From: Tritrichomonas musculus
Taxonomy: Eukaryota > Parabasalia > Tritrichomonadida > Tritrichomonadidae
DNA length: 64,000 nucleotides
Assembly: GCA_039105265.1 (NCBI GenBank)
Contig: JAPFFF010000006.1
Span: forward strand, 1,116,001 to 1,180,000
Direction of reading: 5' to 3'
Both the position numbers and the translations under genes were made by a program. Positions within the stretch are counted from its first letter, which is position 1. Each line of letters opens with the position of its first letter. This document shows, piece by piece, positions 20,218 through 29,793 of this stretch. Under the pieces are notes generated by a model. It was not told the DNA's origin. It did not search any database and saw only the letters and a list, made by a program, of their open reading frames with translations.

Positions 20218-20574
20218 ATTATAAAACTGTTGGTAATTCCTTTTTCCATTATTATTTTACCATGTATTACAAAAATTTTAATATTGATTTATCAATGCTT
20301 TTTTACATTTCGAAAAGATAGATTTTTAAAGATATCATTTAAATGCCTTTTTGTTCATTGAAGGTTATTATGTAATGCATTTATCTTCATTTTTTGATTT
20401 CATTAAAGAATAATGAAAGTCCAAAGAAAATTTTGCTTTGAAATTAAAAGGATTTTTATTATAAAGTTATTCCAAAAAAGATAAGTCACCTTATTTAAAA
20501 AGTTCAACTTTTTAATAGAATTTCTATAAAAAACACGTTGGAAAGTGACGAATCATTTTTAAAATAGCTTTAGA
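20218..20574. other. Intergenic region between two same-strand genes
   Basis: A 357-bp spacer. A palindrome, AAAAAGTTCAACTTTTT, lies at about 20497-20513, roughly 60 bp upstream of the next ATG. It contains the core of the AACTTTTT box seen before other genes. Nothing else is recognised. Confidence 0.45.
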
Positions 20575-21240
20575 ATGTACCATGATTATTTTGACTTTAC
20601 TACTTTTACTACTTCCACTTTTAAATTGTTACTGAATGATCAACTAGATTTATTATTTTCGTTCCTTCATTTCATATGGGCTATTTATGTTGTAATGCGC
20701 TCATGCTATTTTTGCGCCGAAGCAAATAAGAAACACATCGTTTTGTCCATTGCACTCACAGTTTTTACTTCAGAATTTTTAATTGAACTTTTAAATATTA
20801 ATTATTCTTCGTTCAATAATTTAACATCCATAATATCAAAAATTGTTTTTAAAATGGTAATAATATCAATATTAATTTATATGGCTGATATATCAGAAGA
20901 TGTTTACGACATATTTCATAAATATTTTTCATACTTATTTTCTTTTTTGCATGGGATTTTACAATTTAGGATCTTTATAATTGTTACAAAAAAGTCAAAT
21001 TATGTTATTGGAGCCATTTTTGCATTATCTGATACGATTACTGAACTATTGACAAGAAAGCTTGTCAGAGGAAGATCGGGAAACCCTTTAACAGGGGAAA
21101 ATTCTATTATCCGGACATCATTAATTATAATTTCATTTATGGCTTTTGAACCTCTTTACAAAAAGAATTATTACAAACAAATGGTTGTCCTTTCTTCTTT
21201 CTCTCTTGGAATAATTAATCTAATATTTGCGTTTTTATAA
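20575..21240 (+). CDS. Multi-pass membrane protein of unknown function
   Basis: A 221-residue protein with about five to seven hydrophobic helices: around 22-42 (LDLLFSFLHFIWAIYVVM), 56-72, 88-102 (FKMVIISILIYMA), 117-137, 145-157, 179-193 (IIRTSLIIISFMAF) and 204-221. A loop near residue 165 is basic and glycine-containing (RKLVRGRSGNPLTGENS). The small size, the hydrophobic layout and the charged loop before a late helix recall small channel or scaffold families such as TRIC, but no diagnostic motif is visible and I do not assign it. It is on the same strand as hemolysin III, 357 bp away, so it is probably an independent unit. The frame is intact and the ATG is the first in frame. Confidence 0.65.
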   Translation: MYHDYFDFTTFTTSTFKLLLNDQLDLLFSFLHFIWAIYVVMRSCYFCAEANKKHIVLSIALTVFTSEFLIELLNINYSSFNNLTSIISKIVFKMVIISILIYMADISEDVYDIFHKYFSYLFSFLHGILQFRIFIIVTKKSNYVIGAIFALSDTITELLTRKLVRGRSGNPLTGENSIIRTSLIIISFMAFEPLYKKNYYKQMVVLSSFSLGIINLIFAFL

Positions 21241-21584
21241 GTTGTAAATTGTATTATGCAATTATCATTTTTATTCATATGAATAATATTTTTGTTTGAA
21301 ATAAAAATCTTTGATTACTATATTATGCAGATTTTTTTTAAAGAACCATTAACAATATCACATTACATATGAATATGAACTATTTGTTTTTTCTATTACC
21401 TCGAATAGCTCATATTCATTTAATGTTATTAAGTTTTGAAAAAAAAAACCAAACCGACCTACTTTTTTATTTCAACACTAGTACTATATCATAAAAGTCA
21501 ATAATGCTTCATGCAAAAATCATGAAAATTTTTTTTTGATTTAATAATTCTAAAAAGAAGAATAACATTTTTATATAAAAATAT
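21241..21584. other. Convergent intergenic region with hairpin
   Basis: The 3' ends of the membrane-protein gene (+) and the DENN gene (-) meet here. An imperfect hairpin with 18-base arms, ATGAATATGAACTATTTG (21369-21386) and CGAATAGCTCATATTCAT (21402-21419), has two mispaired positions and a 15-base loop. It could mark a shared transcript-end region or a small element. Confidence 0.5.
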
Positions 21585-23450
21585 CTATTGTTGCATTTTG
21601 AGTCTTTCAGACCGCATTCTGCATTTTTGTTCTACAAAGAAACGAAACATCTGTGTGGATATCATTAATTTGACAAAATTCCTCTCAATTTGTGGAAAAC
21701 ACTTCATGAACAATTCCTCAACGAAAATTGATGAAGTATTGGTAGGATCACTAATATTTGTCATGATGCAAGAATCTACTTCTTTCAAGATTGATGAAAC
21801 AAAATGACTTGCAATTGTAAGAATTGTAGAAGAGGAGCTTTCCCAACAACCTTCAATATCTTCAGTGAAAATTTTCTGTTGAGGAGCTGGCGGTAAAATA
21901 ACTTCGTCAACTAAATCTTCATAAATTTTGTTGTAAACACCACTACCGCCAACCAAATGACGGGTATTCAGATCACCAATAGAATTGCGCTTTTTCTTCT
22001 TCCATTTTCGAGTGCGATAATCGTAATTTTCATCATTTTCATTATTATCACCATTGCAGTCGTTTTGGTCATATATGACTGGCGAAGATTCTGAATAAAG
22101 CGACATATTAGGATTAACAGTTGGAAGATATAAATAGGGGCGTTTAGTATCCAAATAAACAGCCATAGAAGAAATATCTTCAAAATTGTCAATCGAGTCA
22201 AAATCAAATGCAATACCACAAATAAGAGGATAAGGAGCACCAAGTAACTCATTCAATCTTTGAGGGAGTATTGAAATTGAGACAGAAACCCAGATAAGCG
22301 GTCGTATTAGAAAGTGAAGAGCCAAAACGAGCCATGAAGTTAAAGATGGATCATCACTATGAATTACAATTGTTCTTTCGAGAAGGATAGAGAAGAATAG
22401 CTTAACAAAATTTTCTTTTGTTCCAACACATTTCACTAAACGATTTATCGCTTCTTGGGCAAGTGAGTAATATGTAATGGAGTTATTTGGCCGTTTCCAA
22501 TGGAAGCTAGGAAATGGCTTTTTGTCAAAAGAAATTACTTCATTTGGAAAAGGAACTGAGAGTGAACCAAAAATTTCTATAAAATTGAGAATATCTGATT
22601 TCTGAGGGTCCGGCCATTTATAGTTCTGAAAACATTTTTCTAAGAAGTTAGGATAATTTTCATTGAATGGATCTTTTTGGTTGAGAATGTAATCTGATAA
22701 ATCAGAAACCGCTTGAAACATTTGCATACGACCTACAAGCTCGCAGCGAAGAACCCAAATCATAAATGAAAGGAAAAGGGAGTAAAATGGCAGTTTTGTT
22801 TTCACGCAAAAACAAAGACGTGTAAAATGTAAGTCGAATTTAGTTTGGCCTTCTTTGTATTTAAGATGCTGCATTAATTCTGGCATTGAAAAATTGTGAG
22901 ATAATGATGGCAAGTTAAATATTGATGTATAAAATAATAAACAAAATACATAAGGCGAAGTTCCTCTATCTGTTGTTAAATATAATGGAATAAATTTTGC
23001 TTGTGCTATATTTGAGTCATCAATTAAATGCGATTTGAAAAAATCTGCTTCAACATTTTGAAGAATGCAATGATTTAGTCCTGATTTTTCAATTTCATCG
23101 ATTTTATCGAAAAAGATATTATCATTATTATTATCACTTGGCTTTCCTTTTTTCATTTCAGGTAAAACAAAAGGAAGAAGCGAATCATCATTTTTATCAT
23201 TGGTTCCATCAGCTGGTGGGAACCTATAAAGCACACGAGTATCACTATCATCTTCCCAAGGATATTTACCAATAAGCATGATGGAACTCAACATTGAGTC
23301 AAATACATCTGAGTTTCTTCTAACAATTTGAAATGCATCGTTTCCAGTAAAATCACTTGGCTTTTGTGCATTCAACATAAAACGATCATTGAAACTCTTT
23401 GAAAGATCAACCGAATCAAATTGCTTAATTTGCCTCCTTCTGCGTTTCAT
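21585..23450 (-). CDS. DENN-domain protein (predicted Rab GEF)
   Basis: A 621-residue protein with the tripartite DENN layout. The uDENN segment is about 50-190, with VLYRFPPADG near 73-82 and SPYVFCLLFYTSIF after it. The cDENN core is about 215-420, with CVKTKLPFYSLF, then FVKLFFSILLERTIVIHSDDPSLTSWLVLALHFLIRPLIW and LLGAPYPLICGI (the usual llE.kiil.Sd..lls.i..al..Ll.P..W....iP.lP..l...l.aP.P.l.Gi pattern). A dDENN-like helical tail follows (about 530-621). A low-complexity N/D insertion (about 460-490, NDCNGDNNENDENYD) separates the last two. DENN proteins catalyse GDP/GTP exchange on Rab GTPases in membrane traffic; the Rab partner is unknown. A basic N-terminus (MKRRRRQIK) precedes the domain. 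An Inr-like TTCATC lies just upstream of the ATG. Confidence 0.85.
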   Translation of the reverse strand: MKRRRRQIKQFDSVDLSKSFNDRFMLNAQKPSDFTGNDAFQIVRRNSDVFDSMLSSIMLIGKYPWEDDSDTRVLYRFPPADGTNDKNDDSLLPFVLPEMKKGKPSDNNNDNIFFDKIDEIEKSGLNHCILQNVEADFFKSHLIDDSNIAQAKFIPLYLTTDRGTSPYVFCLLFYTSIFNLPSLSHNFSMPELMQHLKYKEGQTKFDLHFTRLCFCVKTKLPFYSLFLSFMIWVLRCELVGRMQMFQAVSDLSDYILNQKDPFNENYPNFLEKCFQNYKWPDPQKSDILNFIEIFGSLSVPFPNEVISFDKKPFPSFHWKRPNNSITYYSLAQEAINRLVKCVGTKENFVKLFFSILLERTIVIHSDDPSLTSWLVLALHFLIRPLIWVSVSISILPQRLNELLGAPYPLICGIAFDFDSIDNFEDISSMAVYLDTKRPYLYLPTVNPNMSLYSESSPVIYDQNDCNGDNNENDENYDYRTRKWKKKKRNSIGDLNTRHLVGGSGVYNKIYEDLVDEVILPPAPQQKIFTEDIEGCWESSSSTILTIASHFVSSILKEVDSCIMTNISDPTNTSSIFVEELFMKCFPQIERNFVKLMISTQMFRFFVEQKCRMRSERLKMQQ

Positions 23451-24583
23451 ATCTGATGAATTTAAAATTTTTGTATATAAAATTTTTATATTTATTCGAT
23501 ATATCTCCGAAAATAATAAAAATATATAAAAAATTAAATAATTTTTACATATAAAATGAAATAAAAAATTTTATTATTCATGAATAATGCAATTTCATTT
23601 TTTCGTTAAAGGCGAAAAATCAATAATTATTGACTATCTCCAATTGAATTCAAGTTTGAACAGGCATAGAATTAATTATTCAATTTTTGAAAATAATTCA
23701 ATCAGTAATGCGATCTTTAGTATACTAAAAAAAAATTAAATTTTACTCGAAACCCTATTGCTTTTACTTAATAAATTAATTATCTTTTAATTACCATTAT
23801 CAAATAACGATATTATAAGTTATAATAAACAAATGTACATTTTTTTATAAATCATCCTCCTGAAAGATCAAATATACTGTTATCATATTGTTGTTTAGCA
23901 ACTAGAGAATGCAGCCAAGGAACAAGGAAATGATAAAATTGGATTCAAAAATTGATTTTTTATCATAAATATATACATATATTTTTTTTCCTTTTAATTT
24001 AGAAAAGAGATAAAGGATCATATACAAATGTTAAAATCACAAAATATTATTCTTTCTCCAATACATTATTAAAAAAAATATTAACATATCAAAATAAATG
24101 CTGTTCAAATTTCGAAAACATCAACCAGTAAAACACAAATTACAGGAGATTATGTGGCAAATGGCTAGTATTAAATCCAATCATATCATCAAAAAAAAGA
24201 AAATTTATGATTGGCTAAGAATTCACCATTGAAATAAAAGTGATAGTATTAATATAAAATTAAAAAATCTATTTATTCGGCTCAGATATAAATATAAAAT
24301 TGAAAAATATTTATATTAACAATTAAACCTTTATGCTAAAGTAATAATGATGATATAATAAATTTTAACCCAGAGAAGATAATGATAAATGTAAATTCGA
24401 TCAAATCCTCGATCAATTTTTTTAAAAAGATATAAACAATTTTTGTTAAGATTATTTGCTAAAATTGAAATTTATTCAATTTTCCCACCGAATCAAATAC
24501 AATATTCAATTTTCATAGATTATTCAACTTTTCTAATATATCTTCACATTAATCTATTTAAAAATTCAAGCTTATAAAATTGT
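23451..24583. other. Divergent intergenic region
   Basis: About 1.1 kb between the DENN gene (-) and the ABC transporter gene (+). It is AT-rich and presumably holds both promoters. A 44-codon frame at 24098-24232 has no family resemblance and is not called. No repeats are recognised. Confidence 0.4.
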
Positions 24584-27082
24584 ATGAAACGTGAAGCAAA
24601 TAACAATCTCCAAACCACAGCACTTCTTGAAAGCGTTGATAATCCTCAGTATACAATAAGTATCACAAGACAAAAACAGTTCGAAGGCTATAAATTTAAT
24701 GGTTCTCATTTTAAAGCAATATTATTTCGTCGATGGGTATTAATCAAACGTTCACTTAAATTGGTTATTATTACATTTTCTATGACTCTTTGCTTCACAT
24801 TTCTTTCAATAGTTGCTTATTATCTTATGAAAACCTTATTACAAGAATTTAATTATGATATGAACTTCAAATTTCTTTGCGATCAAGATAATGATATAAT
24901 GATAGCTGCAAATTCAGATCTTGATACTCATATTCCATACGTTAATGCTCTTGCAGATATGTACAGAAATGATACAGGGAAGGAACCTAATATTATGACA
25001 TTTCCAGACTTGAAAACGTTAAATGAATTCATGTATAATCGTGCTGCCGCAGATCCCAGCCATGTTCCTTATGTATCTTTAGGAATGTCATTTAATTCTT
25101 ATTATCCTTTTCTCAATTTTACCGTTTTACACAATACATCAACATTATTCGAATATGATGTTGGATCACGCGCTGTTGCCACAAGAATGGTATGGAAAGT
25201 TAAATATGGAATGGAAAATGAATATCGTTTTTCAGTTACTTTATTATTACGACATCTTGTAGATGTTTTATTTGCACAAGTAGGTCCAGCTATTACAACT
25301 GTTGGACTTATTTCAGTTGTTCCTTTATATATTACCCAACCAATTATTGATATTCGTGGTGAAGTTCGACAATACATGATAGCTAGCACATTATCATTAG
25401 TTCCTTATTGGCTAGCCACTTTTTTAATTGATATTATTATATGGGTTTTTATTGTTGTAATTATGTGGATTATATATTTATTAGTTGGAATTCGCGCATT
25501 TATCGATAATATTTTCACAATTTTATATTTGATGATTTCAATTGGCCCTGCATTCATTCTTTTTTCATATTGCATTTCTTTTGCATTTCATTCAGCCGAA
25601 TCAGCGTCAAGACAACTTTTTGTTATTCTTTGCGTTATCCTAATAATTCCAATTACTGTCGATTTTGCAAGAATAAATTTCGTTGATCCAGTGTGGCTTG
25701 ATTATATATACTCTCTTTTACCGCATATTTTACTTCAACGATCATTTGCTTTACTTTTCCAACATATCATGTTTTTAAAGAAAGATTTCAAATACTTTTG
25801 GACTGAAGATAAAAACGTTCAAGCATTCTTTATCATGACATATGTTGACATTCCATTTTATATCATTTTGCTATGGATTATAGAAACAATGAGAGTCAAA
25901 TTAAATAAGAAAGAATCTGAAAAAACTTTTCGTAAATACATAGACTTTTTTAAAGATCAAAAGAAAAAGCATCCAGTTACCAAAGAAGCTCTTGAACTTG
26001 CAGCGCTTGCAACAAATAATGATAATATTGCAGTTTCAATTCGGAATGTTTCAAAACTTTATTTTAATACTGAAGGCATGCCAATATCTGCTGTTAACGA
26101 TGTTACTCTTGGTGTAAAGAAAGGCGCATTATTTGGCTTTTTAGGAGCAAATGGAGCAGGCAAAACTACTTTAATTAATATGATTACATCTAATACTCCT
26201 CCTTCAAATGGAACCATAATAATAAACGGCCACGATATATCAAAGTTTCATGATCCAACTATTTTGTCTGTTTGTCCTCAATTTAACTCTCATCTTTGCC
26301 ATGAAATGACACCACGAGAACATTTCACTCTCTATCGTCTTATTCATCGCTTTAATAAACGCGAGGCCGATGAACTTGCTTCTAGATTGGTTGAAATTCT
26401 TGATCTTACAAAATACATCGATAAACCGGTTCGAGAATTAAGTGGAGGAAACATGAGAAAACTTGCTGTAGCTCTTGCTTTTTATAGCCCTTCAAACATA
26501 ATTTTGCTTGATGAGCCAACTAGTTCATTGGATCCCGTAGCTCGAAGAAATGTTCATAGTCTGATTCAGCAATATCGTGGACAAAAAACATTTATGCTCT
26601 GCACCCATTTATTGAACGAGGCTGAAGCCCTTTGTGACTCTATATCAATAATGATCAAAGGATGCGTGTATACCTATGGTTCTCCACAGTATTTATCATC
26701 AAAATTTGGTACTGAGTATAAAATTGATATAATGCTTGACGATGATGATGAAGAAACGTTTGTTAAAGTAGATAATTTCTTCGCAAATAAACTTCTATTG
26801 GCTGAATTGACTATATCAAGGCCAAGAGCAAGAATTTATTCAATTCCAGCTTCAATGATAAGGCTTCCTGAATTATTCAAAATAATGGGACAAGGGAAGA
26901 AAGAAGATAATGGATTTTGCTATTATACTTGTTCATCTTCATCTTTAGAAAGAGTGTTCATGGAAATAGTAAAAATATCTGAAGATCAGAATGGCGATAC
27001 TATTCAAATTGTTTCTCCTTCACTCCAAAGTAGTCATTCTGAAGCTGGAACGACCAGTACAACTGCTGCATTATTGTCTTGA
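24584..27082 (+). CDS. ABC transporter, subfamily A, half-size
   Basis: An 832-residue protein with one membrane domain and one nucleotide-binding domain, i.e. half of a classic ABCA protein. TM1 is about 60-85. A lumenal loop of about 140 residues follows, then a cluster of five helices (about 230-440, e.g. LATFLIDIIIWVFIVVIMWIIY). The ATPase domain starts near 485 (VSIRNVSKLYF). It shows Walker A GANGAGKTT (about 519), Q-loop CPQFNS, signature LSGGNMRK, Walker B NIILLDEPTSSLD and the H-loop His in CTHLLNEAE, so it should be catalytically competent. The C-terminal regulatory segment carries the ABCA-type YGSPQYLSSKFG. ABCA transporters move lipids across membranes. Half-size ABCA genes are common in trichomonads and presumably dimerise. 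No signal peptide is present, and the start is the first in-frame ATG. Confidence 0.93.
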   Translation: MKREANNNLQTTALLESVDNPQYTISITRQKQFEGYKFNGSHFKAILFRRWVLIKRSLKLVIITFSMTLCFTFLSIVAYYLMKTLLQEFNYDMNFKFLCDQDNDIMIAANSDLDTHIPYVNALADMYRNDTGKEPNIMTFPDLKTLNEFMYNRAAADPSHVPYVSLGMSFNSYYPFLNFTVLHNTSTLFEYDVGSRAVATRMVWKVKYGMENEYRFSVTLLLRHLVDVLFAQVGPAITTVGLISVVPLYITQPIIDIRGEVRQYMIASTLSLVPYWLATFLIDIIIWVFIVVIMWIIYLLVGIRAFIDNIFTILYLMISIGPAFILFSYCISFAFHSAESASRQLFVILCVILIIPITVDFARINFVDPVWLDYIYSLLPHILLQRSFALLFQHIMFLKKDFKYFWTEDKNVQAFFIMTYVDIPFYIILLWIIETMRVKLNKKESEKTFRKYIDFFKDQKKKHPVTKEALELAALATNNDNIAVSIRNVSKLYFNTEGMPISAVNDVTLGVKKGALFGFLGANGAGKTTLINMITSNTPPSNGTIIINGHDISKFHDPTILSVCPQFNSHLCHEMTPREHFTLYRLIHRFNKREADELASRLVEILDLTKYIDKPVRELSGGNMRKLAVALAFYSPSNIILLDEPTSSLDPVARRNVHSLIQQYRGQKTFMLCTHLLNEAEALCDSISIMIKGCVYTYGSPQYLSSKFGTEYKIDIMLDDDDEETFVKVDNFFANKLLLAELTISRPRARIYSIPASMIRLPELFKIMGQGKKEDNGFCYYTCSSSSLERVFMEIVKISEDQNGDTIQIVSPSLQSSHSEAGTTSTTAALLS

Positions 27083-27337
27083 ATTCTTTTTTTGTTTATT
27101 TTTACATATACAGATAATCTATCCTATTATTAATAAAAATGTTTTATTTCATTCAAACTTCACTCTTATTTTATTTGTTTGAAAAAGTTTAAAAAGGGAA
27201 GTCAAAATTTTATTTGATGCATTCAAAAAAAGAATTAAAATTTATGATTTAAAACAACATTTAATAAAAAAATTAAAACAGTAACAACAACAATTATAAA
27301 ACAAAATACATAATATACATTTGCGAGGCTTATTATC

Positions 27338-29668
27338 CTACTTTTCATTTACCTCTTCTTCATCTACATATTCATATTCATCTTCGTCTTGCTCCTCTTC
27401 CTCTTCACCTTCTTGTACCTTTACCGATGGCACATTGACTCTTTCACAACACATATTAAAGCTATCGGCAACTTCTGCATGCACGTATTTCGATATATTT
27501 GCGATTTGCTGGTACATCTGAGCTACGGTATCCAAACCAGCTCTAATTTCTGAAGTAACCTGAGGCCAAGTACTAACTATTGTCCCACACATGAGCGAAT
27601 AAATTAAACATCTGGCTTCAAAAGCACCAACATCAATTTTTGACAATTTTTTCTTCTCTTTTTGTGAAACATATTTTTCTTGAATTTCATTGAACAAATT
27701 ATTGTTCAATTCATTTAATGCTCTTTCTTTTAATCCAGCAAGTTCTTTTTCTAGACGCCTCTTTGAAACTTCCCAGCACGGCTTCAGGTCAACAACAAAG
27801 TCGGCTCGAACTTCCGCAAAGGAATTTGCAGTAACTTTGTGAAATAAAAGTCGTGGTCTTTTCTCGATGTCTTGTCTAAGTTGAATCAAAGAACCTGCTG
27901 CCGATTTGAAACCTTCATTATTACGTATATCAGTAAATTTGCTGATTTCGTCAACTTGGCTTTGAAATGAAACGAGGAAATCTTTGTGGCTCTGGAGCTC
28001 TTTATTAAAGAATTCAAAGGCTGAGTCAGAGCTAACTTCGATATTTGTAGTGATTCTGTCAATCTCTTTATAGTGACTTAGGGTCTTGTATAGATCTTCT
28101 GTTTCTGTGTTGTATGATGGATCAATAGCAGTTATTAAGTCTAAGGGAAGTTGGCGCTCTTCATTGAGGAAAGCGTCTTTAATCTTGGAAATAATACCAT
28201 TAGCCCATTTGACAAAATCTGAATTATTCGGTGAAAGAATTAAACCAACTTGATTGTCAAAGGCGGCCGTAAATTTAGTGGCTCGATTCTCATGGAAACC
28301 AGTACTGTCAAATCGAGACAAAAAGTCGAGAATAGTTTCACGACAACGAATAACAAGGAGACCACTATAAAGCGCACGCACTTTTCTGTAAAATTTCGGG
28401 ATATATTCTTCACGACTTTTGGAATATTTTCGTTCGGTTTTGAGTTCATCTTGACGTTGCTTCTCTCTGTAAATAGAAGGTGTTCTGTATTTCAGATCAC
28501 TAGAATATCGTTTCATTCCTGGTGATAAAGCATTAAGCTCGTTTAATTCGTTAAAATTAAGTTTCATCATTTCTTTAGTTAATTGAATTTCATTGAAAAA
28601 TTGAGCAAGAAGTCTGGAAGTCTCATCGCAAAGATTTGTAGTTGCTTCTAATATAGATGCACACATTTTTTCAGCAGCTTCTGTCATTTCACCATATGGC
28701 GCATCATCATTTTTATTGTCAAATGAAGCGGGGAAAACAGTTAAGTTGCTTGTTACTGTCAAAAAGTTTTCACGAATTCTATCTAGAATATTATTAAAAC
28801 CAGGTGCAATGGTAGCATTAATATCGTTGAGACGTTTTATTTTACTGTCAAAATGATGAACTTTATAGCGGTTTCGCCATGTGTAAAATGACTGATAGGC
28901 AAGTTTTTCTCTAAATACGTTATGCTTCGTAAGAAAGAAATCAGTCTTGTCTTGAACAAATAAATCAAGATCTGTTATATCTGATTTCTTACCTTCTAAT
29001 GAAACTACTCCTTTTTTTGTTAAGATTGAAAACCTTTTACCAACATTTCGTTCAGGATATTCAGGAGGTACTATTTTTAAATCTTCATCTGTTGGATTTT
29101 CTTTTTTGGCTATGAAAAAGGCAGATTGAGGTCCAGCATATAATTCTGAGATTACTTCATCATCAGTTTTTTTAAGAGGTGGGAGCGGTCTGAGATAAGC
29201 TGGCTGAGTTTTATCCATATCCAATGCATGTGACCGAGATGTGAATGATCGAAGTGTTTGTGGTTTCGAGATATGTCTATCATTATTATGAGTTGTCATT
29301 GTTCGAGTTTGCATAAAAACTTTGATGTCTGCAATATGAAGATCATCACGTGTCGTTTGACAACGCCGTGGTGGAGGACTTGTCGTAGTATTTCGTTTTT
29401 TTCGAGGTGGACGAGGTGCTAATTGAAGATCAGGAACAAAATGAAGCGGCGTAATTCCATCTACTGAATTAGAAAGCATATTAATAAAAAGTCCATCTTC
29501 TACTTGGGCGAGTTTAGGTATATATTCGCGAACATCTGCTGTAAGCGGCAGTTTTGATTTTCCTTTCATAATACGTGAAAAAAAATCTCGTAAAGGCTGT
29601 GTTGATTTGTTACGTCCATTAAAGAATTTCTTGCATAGGGTTATAAATTCATAAACTTCAGCATCCAT
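27338..29668 (-). CDS. Stand-alone dynein-heavy-chain-tail-like protein
   Basis: A 776-residue, mostly helical protein with no motor. The centre has YQSFYTWRNRYKVHHFDSKI with following RL, AxxGFNNILDRIRENFL and a long helical stretch, then FYRKVRALYSGLLVIRCRETILDFL and LSPNNSDFVKWANGIISKIKDAF. The order and spacing resemble the N-terminal tail of axonemal (inner-arm) dynein heavy chains. There the pattern is 'F..Wk..vr...y.k.r..L...lf...p.f...l..ir', later 'fi+L.Dyl....l..l...s...ll..l'. The linker, AAA+ ring and stalk are absent: the protein ends with an acidic tail (EGEEEEEQDEDEYEYVDEEE). Residues about 80-175 are disordered and basic/proline-rich. If the kinship is right it may be a flagellar tail-only subunit; if not, it is a generic coiled-coil protein. 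It is divergent from the RRM gene with 125 bp between the starts. Confidence 0.55.
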   Translation of the reverse strand: MDAEVYEFITLCKKFFNGRNKSTQPLRDFFSRIMKGKSKLPLTADVREYIPKLAQVEDGLFINMLSNSVDGITPLHFVPDLQLAPRPPRKKRNTTTSPPPRRCQTTRDDLHIADIKVFMQTRTMTTHNNDRHISKPQTLRSFTSRSHALDMDKTQPAYLRPLPPLKKTDDEVISELYAGPQSAFFIAKKENPTDEDLKIVPPEYPERNVGKRFSILTKKGVVSLEGKKSDITDLDLFVQDKTDFFLTKHNVFREKLAYQSFYTWRNRYKVHHFDSKIKRLNDINATIAPGFNNILDRIRENFLTVTSNLTVFPASFDNKNDDAPYGEMTEAAEKMCASILEATTNLCDETSRLLAQFFNEIQLTKEMMKLNFNELNELNALSPGMKRYSSDLKYRTPSIYREKQRQDELKTERKYSKSREEYIPKFYRKVRALYSGLLVIRCRETILDFLSRFDSTGFHENRATKFTAAFDNQVGLILSPNNSDFVKWANGIISKIKDAFLNEERQLPLDLITAIDPSYNTETEDLYKTLSHYKEIDRITTNIEVSSDSAFEFFNKELQSHKDFLVSFQSQVDEISKFTDIRNNEGFKSAAGSLIQLRQDIEKRPRLLFHKVTANSFAEVRADFVVDLKPCWEVSKRRLEKELAGLKERALNELNNNLFNEIQEKYVSQKEKKKLSKIDVGAFEARCLIYSLMCGTIVSTWPQVTSEIRAGLDTVAQMYQQIANISKYVHAEVADSFNMCCERVNVPSVKVQEGEEEEEQDEDEYEYVDEEEVNEK

Positions 29669-29793
29669 TAATTATAGATTGATTTTATCTAACGTATGTT
29701 GTAGCTTTGAAAATATGATCGTTAATCACACAAATCAATAAAATTAAAAATTTGTACTTATAAACTTTTTGATAATCCATTTTTATATATCAA
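29669..29793. promoter_or_regulatory. Probable bidirectional promoter
   Basis: Only 125 bp separate the start codons of two divergent genes, so both promoters must share it. AAACTTTTTGATA lies at 29762-29774, 19 bases before the plus-strand ATG. TCAAATGG abuts that ATG, and ATCAATCTATAATTA precedes the minus-strand ATG. The latter two are Inr-like. Confidence 0.5.

Noticed and set aside
24098-24232. 44-codon frame (MLFKFRKHQPVKHKLQEIMW...) upstream of the ABC transporter
   Set aside because: No family resemblance, too short for its composition to be telling, and no promoter mark.
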